Shown: positions 1 to 7,017, numbered from the stretch's first letter. The stretch is DNA of 7,215 nt from Akkermansiaceae bacterium (GCA_025457805.1 JALOTR010000295.1:1-7215), one strand, 5' to 3'. Notes: generated by a model from the sequence alone, not told the origin. Made by a program: numbers and translations.

Positions 1-285
1 CTCAAAGCCGGTGGTTACGGCCTCAACCTGACCGCTGCCGATACCGTCGTGCATTTCGATCCGTGGTGGAATCCCGCTGCCGAGGCCCAAGCCACCGACC
101 GCGCCCACCGGATTGGCCAGACCCGACCGGTCACCGTGTATCGACTTCTCACCCGGGGAACTGTCGAGGAAAAGGTCGTTCGACTTCAGGCGAAAAAGCG
201 CGAACTCGCCACCGCCATCGATGAAAGCGGGGCTGGCGATGCGGCTGGCTGGAGCATGGAGGACATGGAATCGGTGTTCAGCTGA
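1..285 (+). CDS. SNF2/Swi2-family helicase-like ATPase, C-terminal end (partial)
   Basis: The reading frame is open from base 1 and ends at TGA 283-285, giving the last 94 residues of a protein that starts outside the window. Residues 1-11 ([11 protein letters not shown]) are helicase motif V. Residues 18-25 (HFDPWWNP) and 30-40 ([11 protein letters not shown], with the motif VI arginines) are hallmarks of the second RecA-like lobe of SNF2 ATPases. The following [20 protein letters not shown] is the usual C-terminal brace helix, and the acidic tail ending in MEDMESVFS is typical of bacterial members. The family uses ATP hydrolysis to translocate on double-stranded DNA and remodel protein-DNA complexes; bacterial members are cytoplasmic and mostly of unknown specific role. 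The N-terminal ATPase lobe and any SWIM zinc finger cannot be seen. The gene converges on the LTD/CotH gene, with 82 bases between the two stop codons. Confidence 0.95.
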   Translation, partial: LKAGGYGLNLTAADTVVHFDPWWNPAAEAQATDRAHRIGQTRPVTVYRLLTRGTVEEKVVRLQAKKRELATAIDESGAGDAAGWSMEDMESVFS

Positions 286-321
286 GAGAGTGACCACTCG
301 GAGCTGGAAAGAGGGCACCAT

Positions 322-353
322 GGATCTGACGGATCTGACGGATCTGACGGATC
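322..353. repeat. Tandem 9-bp repeat in convergent intergenic gap
   Basis: Three perfect head-to-tail copies of GGATCTGAC occupy 322-330, 331-339 and 340-348, followed by a partial copy GGATC at 349-353. The array lies between the stop codon of the SNF2 gene and the 3' end of the LTD/CotH gene. Because the unit is a multiple of three it reads as Asp-Leu-Thr on the + strand and as Asp-Pro-Ser on the - strand, but neither frame belongs to a convincing gene. Each copy contains a GATC site. No strong hairpin or U-tract is visible, so a terminator role is not supported. Function unknown; a simple slippage-prone repeat is the minimal reading. Confidence 0.9.
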
Positions 354-367
354 GCAAGAATCTTGGG

Positions 368-2314
368 TCATCGCAGGGATGCTTTTAGACGGAGGAAGAA
401 ATTTCCATTCATCGGTTCATTCGAGCGCGCCATGATGATGACCGTGCCATCGCCCGTCGGCGTTTCGGAGAGGATGGTGAAACCTTCATTCCATTGGCTG
501 AGATTTTCCGATGATTCCAAAACGCACACTGCATCATCTGCGGCGAGGTTTCGGGTGAGTGTGACGGTGATATGCCCGTCCAATCCGCGGCTTGAGACGA
601 TGCCGCTGCTGCTCCGGTTGGTGTCGCTGGTGCCGAGTGCGTATTCGACCAAAGCAGGCACGCCGTCGAAGTCCGCGTCTGCGGTCGTGATGCCGACGAA
701 GGGTTGGGAATCGCCAGAGGCTGGATTGCCGCCGGGGATGATGCTCGCCCGCCAATTCGATGGAAGGCCGTGATCCGGATTCTGCCCTGGTGCGATGAGA
801 ACGAGGCTGTAGCCCGTGCCATCCGCCGCCACGGGCCAGGGGAATGCATCGCTGTAGCTGAAGTTCCGGATGAACTGGCCGTTCGCGGCCGTGAGTTGGA
901 TCAACTCGCCTGCATTGTTCAAGCCAGTCCCATTCTGAAACGCACCGGCAGCAAGGAATGAAACGGCTGAGGGATAGCGGGCGGAAAATGCCGCGCGATC
1001 CCGCGCAATCAAGGTCCTTGCTCCGGGAGCGAGCGTGGTTTCCGAGGTGAAGTCATACTCCAGATTGCCCACGAAGCGCACGCCTGTTAGATTCAAGGTG
1101 TTGGCACCGATGTTGGTCAGCTCGATGTATTCAAATGCTTCCGGATCCACGAAACCGGCGTTGATTTCCGCTTGGGATGGATCGGCGGGATGATACATGA
1201 TTTCTGAAATCACCAGGTTGGAAGATGAGGCGGGCTCGACGATGGTGGTGGCGTTGACTTGAACGGACGCCGTGCCGATCACCACACCGGAGAAATTCAA
1301 CGCCTCCAGCGTCACCGTGTTCAGGCCGGGCGTGGCGGCGATGGTGGTCTGCCAGGTGTTGGTTCCCGTCCATGTCACGGCGAGCGGAGTGGTGGTGCCG
1401 GCCAGGCGGATGTTCCGCACATTGACCCAGCCCGTGCCCGCGAGCGTGGCGGTGAGGCCGCCGGTGGTCAGTGGTGACGGCGTGGTGATGGCGAATGCCA
1501 CTGAGGGAATCTGGGAGTTGATCTGGGACGAGACATAGCTCGATCTCGAATTGATGAATGACAATTCCGCCGACCAATTCTGCGCTGGATCCAGCGCGGC
1601 AAAGTGGCTGGCCCATGAGGACATGTAGGAGTTGTTATAGGTGGTGGAAATGATGTCGTGCAGATGCCCGAGATAGAGGCGCCTGCGGGCGGCATTCGCG
1701 GTGAGGGCGGCGCATTCGAGATTCGCGTAGATGCTGCGGGTGGCATCGAACGAATAATCCATGTCATGCGGAAAGAAGATGATCCGTCCATCCGGCCGTG
1801 CGTAGTAGATCCCGTTATGGAAACTGCCTGCCGCCGCATTGTCGCCCGCACCGGTGAGGACTGCGTAGGCCATGCCGCGGAGCCAGCTGTCCACATCGAT
1901 GACCGAATCCACTCCGGTCTCGAACGCCGTTCCGCTGAGGCTGAACAGCTTGCAGTAGTTCATGATGGGCGTGAAGTTTTCCGCCTCGCGGTTGATTTTG
2001 TTCAGGAAATTCCACCGGTAGTCCTCGATGCTGTTGCCATTGTCGAGGATGCGGTTGACGTTCACCACAAGGTCAGGCGAGGGCAATTTCAAGCCTGCTG
2101 CGGTTGCTGTAGTCGGGTAATAGACGAGTTCGTATTCGTAAAGTGTGCCATCCGATCCGTTCTCGAATTGAGAATCGAGAAACACATCCTCATAGCGCGC
2201 CATTTGGAGAATCGCCGTGCCGGTGAGTTCGCTTCTGGGCGCGAGCACCTTGATCAGATCATTGTATCGGCTGATGGCTCCACCGGAGTTGGAAATGAAA
2301 GTGTCGAACAACAA
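368..2314 (-). CDS. CotH kinase-like / LTD C-terminal fragment of the split gene
   Basis: A 648-residue open frame that overlaps the middle fragment by 56 bases in another frame. Its nominal start at 2314 is internal: family-like sequence in this frame begins upstream at 2344 (SEGLTPGQRELLF). Residues 1-268 are the main CotH body, including YEDVFLDSQFENGSDG, then GAGDN, HNGIYYARPDGR and FPHDMDYSF, which carries the Asp-x-Asp metal-binding signature (about 1751-1768). Residues about 271-358 are an Ig-like domain (TGWVNVRNIRLAGT, TNTWQTTI). Residues about 363-525 are LTD 4 (NLVISEIMYHPADPSQAEIN, FEYIELTNIG). Residues about 544-564 (DADFDGVPALVEYALGTSDT) resemble the short Asp-rich calcium-binding-like linker often seen near the C terminus of Verrucomicrobial secreted proteins. 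The protein ends FFLRLKASLR. It lacks a signal peptide here, so export would require the full-length gene. Confidence 0.7.
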   Translation of the reverse strand: MLFDTFISNSGGAISRYNDLIKVLAPRSELTGTAILQMARYEDVFLDSQFENGSDGTLYEYELVYYPTTATAAGLKLPSPDLVVNVNRILDNGNSIEDYRWNFLNKINREAENFTPIMNYCKLFSLSGTAFETGVDSVIDVDSWLRGMAYAVLTGAGDNAAAGSFHNGIYYARPDGRIIFFPHDMDYSFDATRSIYANLECAALTANAARRRLYLGHLHDIISTTYNNSYMSSWASHFAALDPAQNWSAELSFINSRSSYVSSQINSQIPSVAFAITTPSPLTTGGLTATLAGTGWVNVRNIRLAGTTTPLAVTWTGTNTWQTTIAATPGLNTVTLEALNFSGVVIGTASVQVNATTIVEPASSSNLVISEIMYHPADPSQAEINAGFVDPEAFEYIELTNIGANTLNLTGVRFVGNLEYDFTSETTLAPGARTLIARDRAAFSARYPSAVSFLAAGAFQNGTGLNNAGELIQLTAANGQFIRNFSYSDAFPWPVAADGTGYSLVLIAPGQNPDHGLPSNWRASIIPGGNPASGDSQPFVGITTADADFDGVPALVEYALGTSDTNRSSSGIVSSRGLDGHITVTLTRNLAADDAVCVLESSENLSQWNEGFTILSETPTGDGTVIIMARSNEPMNGNFFLRLKASLR

Positions 2315-3749
2315 TTCCCGCTGTCCGGGGGTCAGCCCTTCCGATATCTCCTTCGCGGTCGATGATGGTGCACTCGATGCGGTCGTTGCTCATGACCTCG
2401 GTGAGCGCGTGCATGAAATCGCGGTCGGCATTGGTGGTGACCACGCGGAAGTTATGCAATCCGTTGGTGGCAGCCGTGCCATCCGCCACCTTGTAGAGCG
2501 CCCTCGACGAGGATCCACCGGCTGGGTGAAACGATTGGACGCCCGCTCCGTCCGTTCCCAGGATGTAGAACTGCACCACGGCACCAGCGGCCTGTCCGGG
2601 AATGCTTGCCTGATAGAGTCCGCCGGTTTGAGTCATCGACACACTGGTGAAACTGCCGCCATTCACCGAGTAGAACAAAGCGAGGGAGGCGACGTTTTCC
2701 GGGTCCGATGCCGTCACGCTCACGGTCGTGGTTTGGAAGGCAGCGGGCACGGCAGGGCTGTGTTTCAAGGACGCATAGGTGGGTCCGATATTTGCCACCG
2801 CGCGGGAATTCGGAGCGGAGGGGGTTCCCGGATTTGCGGGTCGATCGATGGATGTCATCTTCGCCACACGACTGAAATAAAGCCGCGTGTGCAACTGGTT
2901 CATGCCGCTGACCCAGCGGGCGCGATAGGAAATCTGATAGGGGAGGCCATTGGTCACCCCGCTGGCGAGCGTGGTTTCGATCTGGTTGTGCATGTGCTCG
3001 GTGGGACCGCTGGCAACGATGCGCAGGATTTTGTTTCCCGGGTTGCCCGGCTCATCGATGATCTGGCTGTGGCGGTGGTTGCCGCGCAGGCGCCAGACAG
3101 AGGGATTGTTGAAACCCGGATCGGTCAACTTCTGGGTTGCCGCCCCCGTGGGGTTTTCAATCACACTCACATCATCGAGCCAGATTTCACCGGCGGAGAG
3201 CAGGCCGAGATTGAATTCGGACCATACGGCGTCCGCGCCCTTGCTGGCGGCGGCGGTCGAGTTATAGGTATAGGTTTTCCATGCGGTGCGGTTGCTTTCA
3301 TTGCTGGCTGACCACGCGCTCCCACGTGAGTTGTCCGCATCCAGATCGCGGAGTTCCAGCGACGATCCGCCGCCATCCGCCGCCTCGGGCCACTGGCCTC
3401 CTTCGTAGTAGCGCACGCGGTCCGCGATGTTCTTGGAGGGATCGCGCAGCTCGATGTTTTCCCCGCTGCGCGAGAGGCTTCCGCTAAAGGTGCCAAGCAC
3501 GCGGGCGGATGGATGGGCGGCGGTGAAGAGGGCGGGGGACTTGACGATGCTTGCATGTTCTCCAGCAGCGAGAAGCGTGCCGGGGGCGAAGGTGAAGTTG
3601 ATTCCATCAGCGAGCGACCAGTCTGTGAGATCCACGGTCTGGTTGCTGCGGTTGGCGATTTCCACCCATTGGTTTTCCGAATCGCGCATGGGCAGGGCGG
3701 CGGTGGCCGGAGAAATGAGACGCCGGAGATCCAGCTTGAGGCCGAACAC
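2259..3749 (-). CDS. LTD/Ig-like/CotH middle fragment of the split gene
   Basis: A 496-residue open frame whose first possible start is GTG at 3749-3747. That GTG is very likely just an internal Val codon (DIVFGLKLDL), because homologous-looking sequence continues in frame back to the TAA at 3783-3785. Residues about 8-150 are the body of LTD 3 (QWVEIANRSNQTVDL, WSLADGINFTF). About 150-285 is a beta-rich carbohydrate-binding-like segment (IWLDDVSV). About 320-405 is Ig-like (VSVTASDPENVASLALFYS). From about 415 the CotH domain begins (ALYKVADG, HNFRVVTTNADRDF, MSNDRIECTIIDREGDI). Authentic sequence ends near residue 468; the remaining ~27 residues are an out-of-frame tail produced by the lesion near 2342-2346. 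There is no signal peptide and no ribosome binding site, so independent translation is unlikely. Confidence 0.6.
   Translation of the reverse strand: MFGLKLDLRRLISPATAALPMRDSENQWVEIANRSNQTVDLTDWSLADGINFTFAPGTLLAAGEHASIVKSPALFTAAHPSARVLGTFSGSLSRSGENIELRDPSKNIADRVRYYEGGQWPEAADGGGSSLELRDLDADNSRGSAWSASNESNRTAWKTYTYNSTAAASKGADAVWSEFNLGLLSAGEIWLDDVSVIENPTGAATQKLTDPGFNNPSVWRLRGNHRHSQIIDEPGNPGNKILRIVASGPTEHMHNQIETTLASGVTNGLPYQISYRARWVSGMNQLHTRLYFSRVAKMTSIDRPANPGTPSAPNSRAVANIGPTYASLKHSPAVPAAFQTTTVSVTASDPENVASLALFYSVNGGSFTSVSMTQTGGLYQASIPGQAAGAVVQFYILGTDGAGVQSFHPAGGSSSRALYKVADGTAATNGLHNFRVVTTNADRDFMHALTEVMSNDRIECTIIDREGDIGRADPRTAGIVVRHFHFQLRWSHQPIQ
2342..2346 (-). other. Probable deletion junction with frame change in the CotH domain
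   Basis: Upstream of this point the middle frame gives ECTIIDREGDI; downstream the other frame gives SEGLTPGQRELLFDTFISN. The frames meet at ATC (2345-2343) and TCG (2344-2342). In CotH proteins the stretch after 'DREGDI' normally continues through several beta strands, including a 'RLKGS'-like segment and a 'FRGVH...IDRS'-like segment, before a GQRE...ISNSGG-like helix. That part is absent here in all frames. The simplest reading is a deletion of a non-multiple of three, on the order of 150 bases. The size is an estimate from memory of the family, not an alignment. Confidence 0.6.
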
Positions 3750-3782
3750 GATGTCGCTGCTGGTGTTGTGGACATGATGGAC

Positions 3783-3785
3783 TTA
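3783..3785 (-). other. In-frame premature TAA stop codon
   Basis: The minus strand reads AAC CGC ATT TCG GTG TAA GTC CAT CAT GTC, that is NRISV-stop-VHHV. The frame on both sides is the same and the protein sense continues (VHHVHNTSSDIVFGLKLDL). In proteins of this architecture, from memory, the segment reads like SVEVHQ, so the TAA sits at an expected Glu codon. GAA to TAA needs a single G-to-T change on the coding strand. Confidence 0.85.
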
Positions 3786-5210
3786 CACCGAAATGCGGTT
3801 GGAACCTGCGATGAGTCCGGTGGTGGGAAGAGTTGCTGATACCAGCGTCGCATTGTTCACCGGTGCGGTGGCCCGCGTTTCAGGGCCGACAGCTCCGGCT
3901 GGCATGTTGAAGCGATGAATCTCCACGCCATTGAGATAAAACACAGCGCCGTCATCGATCTGATGCGTCAGCTCAAGCGAGTCTGCGGAGTCGAGTTCGG
4001 TCTGGCTCAGCGAAAACTCACGCTCGAAATAGTGCGTGACGGTACTCGCGGAGAAGGGCGTGGCAATCGTGGAAAGGGGCACGGGAAGAGTCGCGCTTTC
4101 CACTCCGATGGGGCCGGTTCCTGACCTCCAATTGCCAGCCACAGGATGGGCCACTGTCGACCAGTTGGCAGGCAAGTTTTCATCCGCACTGTTATATCTC
4201 CAGACTTGATTGTAGTTCGACAATGTTTGCGTCTGATAGACCGCAGGAATGGCGGGAGCCGGTGGCAACGATGGCGGGTCGTAGAGGATCTCACTGATGA
4301 CGACGGCATTCGAAATAGCGAAGCCATTCGCCGATCCCGGTGTGGGGGAGGAAGGATACATCCACTCCGCGCCATGGGCCGGGGAGAGTCCGCGCAGGCG
4401 GTTGGTGGCTTGGCGGCTATCGATCACCGCGGACTTTGCCGCATTGTAGAGGAAGAGTTTTTCATCGTTGGACGGACGAAAGCCCAACATGCCCTCGGTC
4501 ACCAGCAACAAGCCGCCCGGTGCCAGCGAACCGGAAGGAAGAGTGTATTGGACCGGAACATCGGTGCCTCGCGAAATGACCATGCCGCTGTAGTTGATCG
4601 AAGTTGTCGAGGTGTTGACCAGTTCCACAAAGAAGGTGCCCGCCGCGACATTGGAGGCGCTGATTTCATGAAAGCGGATCCCCGCAGCATCCGGGACTGT
4701 GGGGAAATTTTCCGCACCGGGTGTGCCACCGACTTGGGCGGAATGGGTCCATTGCTCGGCGGGACCGCTCGAAGTGTAGGGCAGACGTTTCGCAAGAGTG
4801 ACGCCCGAGTTGTCCGGAGCGGCCGGCCATGGATCATTGTCGCCGAAGTCGATCTCATCCATCATCCGATCGCTTTGATTGATGAGGCGGAGTTGCTCAC
4901 CACTGTTGGCGATGCTGCCGGTGAATGGTCCGAATTGTCCTGCGCCGGGTGTCTTGGCCACCACGATGAAGGCTCCCGGTTGCACGATGGTGTTGGGTGG
5001 AAATGTATAAGCAATGCCATCAAAGCGCCATCCGGAGATGTCCACACGGATGCCCATTTGATTGAACAACTCGATCCATTCGCCGTTCTCCGAAGTTCCA
5101 GCCGGATTGTATTGGATCTCATTGAACACGACGACGGAGTCCGGAGACGCCGTCGCGTGAAATGAGGATAGGGCGAAGCAAGCTGCCGCCAGCATGGAAC
5201 ATCGGGACAT
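3783..5210 (-). CDS. LTD-domain secreted protein, N-terminal fragment of the split gene
   Basis: A 475-residue frame starting at ATG 5210-5208. Residues 1-21 form a signal peptide: Arg at 3, a hydrophobic stretch around 7-17, and a likely Sec cleavage near ATA-SP at 21/22. Residues about 24-168 are LTD 1, with VVVFNEIQYNP and WIELFN as the family strands. Residues about 177-296 are LTD 2 (IRFHEIS, FFVELVNTS). Residues 302-312 (VVISEILYDPP) look like the first strand of LTD 3. Residues about 325-475 form a jelly-roll-like domain with WRYNS, HYFEREFSL and IDDGAVFYLNGVEIHRFN. The frame stops at TAA immediately after GSNRISV, where relatives continue with Glu-Val-His. No convincing Shine-Dalgarno precedes the start; an internal ATG at codon 6 would shorten the signal peptide. 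If expressed, this fragment could still be exported as a truncated protein. Confidence 0.7.
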   Translation of the reverse strand: MSRCSMLAAACFALSSFHATASPDSVVVFNEIQYNPAGTSENGEWIELFNQMGIRVDISGWRFDGIAYTFPPNTIVQPGAFIVVAKTPGAGQFGPFTGSIANSGEQLRLINQSDRMMDEIDFGDNDPWPAAPDNSGVTLAKRLPYTSSGPAEQWTHSAQVGGTPGAENFPTVPDAAGIRFHEISASNVAAGTFFVELVNTSTTSINYSGMVISRGTDVPVQYTLPSGSLAPGGLLLVTEGMLGFRPSNDEKLFLYNAAKSAVIDSRQATNRLRGLSPAHGAEWMYPSSPTPGSANGFAISNAVVISEILYDPPSLPPAPAIPAVYQTQTLSNYNQVWRYNSADENLPANWSTVAHPVAGNWRSGTGPIGVESATLPVPLSTIATPFSASTVTHYFEREFSLSQTELDSADSLELTHQIDDGAVFYLNGVEIHRFNMPAGAVGPETRATAPVNNATLVSATLPTTGLIAGSNRISV

Positions 5211-5436
5211 CTGTAATGATTCGGGGTGGGGGAAAATGGAAGCGATTCCCTGGGTTTTGAGAACGGAACGCGTGGTTGTGCGAATTGGGTGTTTCGCAGG
5301 CCAAGCGTAGGCTGGAAACTAGGCATGCCCCGCTTTTCCGTCAAGTTGATCCGGGCTTGGATAAAATGGGGGGCGGGTGGGGATTTTCGGTCGGATTGCG
5401 GCTGGAAAATCCGTGGTTCGATGTCAGGCTCGCGGG
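5211..5436. promoter_or_regulatory. Divergent upstream region between LTD/CotH gene and ABC operon
   Basis: This 226-base gap must carry the promoters of both diverging units. A TAAAAT at 5362-5367 on the + strand resembles a -10 box for the ABC genes, but no matching -35 sits at a proper spacing. No operator palindrome, riboswitch or terminator is recognisable. The sequence just upstream of the LTD/CotH start is a C-rich run on the coding strand rather than a ribosome binding site. The promoter role is inferred from position only. Confidence 0.35.
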
Positions 5437-6195
5437 ATGCAAGCGCAGGTGCCCATCCTCGAGGCGGTAAGTTTGGTGAAAGTTTTCGGTGAGTCCACTG
5501 CTCTCGATGGACTCTCCTTCGCCGTTGCGAAGGGGGAATCACTCGGCTTGCTGGGCGTGAACGGAGCGGGCAAGACCACAGCCATGAACTTGCTGCTTGG
5601 CCTGACGACTCCCACCTCGGGGCAGGTCCGCATGTTTGGATTGGATTTGTGGAAGCACCGCATTGAGATTCTGAAGAAGGTCAATTTTTCCTCCGCCTAC
5701 ACCAACCTTCCATCCAATCTGCTCGTGTGGCAGAATTTGGTTGTTTTTGCCAAGTTGTATGGAGTGAGGCATCCCAAGGAACGGATCGAGCAGCTTCTCG
5801 AACTGCTGGACATCACCCATTTGCGCAAGTCCGTCACGGGGCGCCTCTCGGCGGGTGAATCCACGCGGGTGAATCTCGCCAAGGCGCTGCTCAATGAACC
5901 GGAGTTGTTATTGCTCGATGAACCCACGGCCTCGCTCGATCCGGACATCGCCGACCGGGTGCGCAAGTTGCTCCGCAAGCTCCAGGCAGAAACGGGGCTG
6001 TCCGTGCTCTACACTTCGCACAACATGCGGGACATCGAGGAAGTCTGTGATCGGCTGATCTTTCTTCACGGTGGCAAAGTGCTTGCGGAAGGCACTCCCG
6101 GTGAGGTGCATGAGCGATTCAACCGCACATCGCTTGAAGATCTTTTCATCGGTGTGGCGCGAGGAGAAGTCGCCGCCATCGGCATCCAACCCTGA
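5437..6195 (+). CDS. ABC-2-type exporter, ATP-binding subunit
   Basis: A 252-residue cytoplasmic ATPase that powers the permease encoded next to it. Walker A is GVNGAGKT at residues 40-47. The signature motif is LSAGE at 137-141, a variant of the usual LSGGQ. Walker B is LLLLDEP at 157-163 with Glu162 as catalytic base, followed by the D-loop SLD (166-168), and the switch His is His195 (TSHN). The Q-loop region reads VNFSSAYTNLP (82-92), without the usual glutamine. The C-terminal FNRTSLEDLFIGVARGE resembles the end of ATPases that partner ABC-2 permeases. I chose ATG 5437 because the typical N-terminal strand (ILEAVSLVKVFG) begins directly after it; a GTG at 5377 would add 20 unrelated residues. 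Neither start has a strong Shine-Dalgarno. The permease follows after 18 bases, so the two are very probably one operon. Substrate unknown: lipid, drug or polysaccharide export are all possible. Confidence 0.93.
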   Translation: MQAQVPILEAVSLVKVFGESTALDGLSFAVAKGESLGLLGVNGAGKTTAMNLLLGLTTPTSGQVRMFGLDLWKHRIEILKKVNFSSAYTNLPSNLLVWQNLVVFAKLYGVRHPKERIEQLLELLDITHLRKSVTGRLSAGESTRVNLAKALLNEPELLLLDEPTASLDPDIADRVRKLLRKLQAETGLSVLYTSHNMRDIEEVCDRLIFLHGGKVLAEGTPGEVHERFNRTSLEDLFIGVARGEVAAIGIQP

Positions 6196-6213
6196 AACAT
6201 CAATCCCAAGCCC

Positions 6214-7017
6214 ATGCCATTTTCCTTCAATACCGTCAGCGCCTTGGTTTTGAGATATCTGTTTCTTTACACCCGCCATCCGGTGCGCTTTGTGGAACTC
6301 ATCTTCTGGCCGCTGGTGGATCTTCTCGTGTGGGGATTTCTCACGGTTTATCTGCAAAAGCAGGGAGCGGGGGCTTTTCCCACAGCGATTACATTCCTGA
6401 TCGGCGCGATGATTTTATGGGATGTGATGTTCCGCTCGCAACAAGGCGTGGCCATCTCGTTTCTTGAGGATGTCTGGACGAGAAACCTGCTCAACGTGTT
6501 CGTTGCACCTGTTAGAACCGTCGAGTATGTGGCGGCGACCTGTGTCGTGGGCGTGTTGCGCGTGGCATTCACACTGGTCATCCTCGCGGTCGTTGCTGCC
6601 TCGGCTTACCAGTTCAACATCACGAGCATGGGGCTCGCCTTGCTGCCGTTTCTGGCCAACTTGATCCTGTTCGGTTGGTTTCTCGGGATGATTTCCACCG
6701 GGCTGATCATGCGCTGGGGGCAGGCGGCGGAGAGCTTGGCGTGGGCGGTGCCCTTTTTCATCCAACCTCTCGCGGCGGTGTTCTATCCGGTCTCGGTGCT
6801 GCCGGCGTGGTTGCAACCGATTGCCCACGCTCTGCCCTGCACGCCGGTGTTCGAAGGCATGCGGGCCGTGCTCTCCGGCGGGGGCATCCCGTGGGGCAGT
6901 TTGCAATCCGCCTTGCTGCTCAACCTCGTCTGGGGCTCCCTCGCGGCGACGTTTTTCGCCCTCAACCTGCGGCATGTCCGCAAGACCGGCCTGCTGGTGA
7001 AAGTGGCCACTCAGTGA
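6214..7017 (+). CDS. ABC-2-type exporter, membrane permease subunit
   Basis: A 267-residue inner-membrane protein of the usual length for a single-domain ABC-2 permease. Hydrophobic segments lie at about 28-47, 57-77, 104-131, 141-165, 175-196 and 231-251, giving six likely membrane spans. Between the second and third, FLEDVWTRNLLNVFVAPV (83-100) is the conserved cytoplasmic segment that contacts the ATPase in this family. The region 180-220 (PFFIQPLAAVFYPVSVLP, then ALPCTPVFEGMRAVL) is the typical segment before the last helix. The ATG at 6214 gives a short N-terminal amphipathic stretch before the first helix; no clear Shine-Dalgarno precedes it, which suggests coupling to the ATPase gene ending 18 bases upstream. 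Two copies of this half would be expected to pair with two ATPase subunits. The stop overlaps the converging hydrolase gene by 7 bases. Confidence 0.92.
   Translation: MPFSFNTVSALVLRYLFLYTRHPVRFVELIFWPLVDLLVWGFLTVYLQKQGAGAFPTAITFLIGAMILWDVMFRSQQGVAISFLEDVWTRNLLNVFVAPVRTVEYVAATCVVGVLRVAFTLVILAVVAASAYQFNITSMGLALLPFLANLILFGWFLGMISTGLIMRWGQAAESLAWAVPFFIQPLAAVFYPVSVLPAWLQPIAHALPCTPVFEGMRAVLSGGGIPWGSLQSALLLNLVWGSLAATFFALNLRHVRKTGLLVKVATQ

Larger units (their letters stand above)
368..5210 (-). pseudogene. Secreted multidomain lamin-tail/CotH kinase-like protein, disrupted
   Basis: This is one ancestral gene of roughly 1,600 codons, read from 5210 down to 368. The order is: signal peptide; LTD 1; LTD 2; LTD 3 with a jelly-roll-like domain inserted in it; a carbohydrate-binding-like beta domain; an Ig-like domain; a CotH kinase-like domain; a second Ig-like domain; LTD 4; and an Asp-rich tail. 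Two lesions break it. TAA at 3783-3785 is in the same frame as the sequence on both sides (start 5210 and downstream frame 3749 differ by a multiple of three). The frame then changes near 2342-2346, where CotH sequence also seems to be missing. Family knowledge: LTD/CotH proteins are large exported or cell-surface proteins, common in Verrucomicrobia and Planctomycetes, mostly without assigned function; spore-coat CotH is a protein kinase. Calling it a pseudogene is inference; assembly errors in metagenome-derived sequence could give the same picture. Confidence 0.75.

Noticed and set aside
288..299. Inverted repeat GAGTG/CACTC just after the SNF2 stop codon as a terminator
   Set aside because: The arms are separated by only two bases and there is no U-tract on either strand; too weak to call.
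1658..2365. + strand open frame (235 codons) across the CotH region and the frame-change site
   Set aside because: The opposite frame carries the conserved CotH residues, and the + translation shows no family-like pattern.
2259..2400. Programmed ribosomal frameshift joining the two CotH frames
   Set aside because: No slippery heptamer is seen near the frame change, and part of the CotH domain seems to be missing, which a frameshift would not restore.
2217..3311. Long + strand open frame (364 codons) opposite the LTD/CotH gene
   Set aside because: The protein is rich in Gly, Arg, His and Asp with no recognisable domain, and the opposite strand holds clear LTD, Ig-like and CotH sequence. Open antisense frames are common in GC-rich genes.
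4146..5165. Long + strand open frame (339 codons) opposite the LTD N-terminal fragment
   Set aside because: It has no motifs, and its Arg-rich composition is typical of an antisense shadow. The minus strand has a signal peptide and two LTDs in the same place.
5346..5367. TTGATC and TAAAAT as a full -35/-10 promoter pair for the ABC operon
   Set aside because: The gap between the boxes is about 10 bases, well short of the usual 16-18; only the -10-like box is mentioned.
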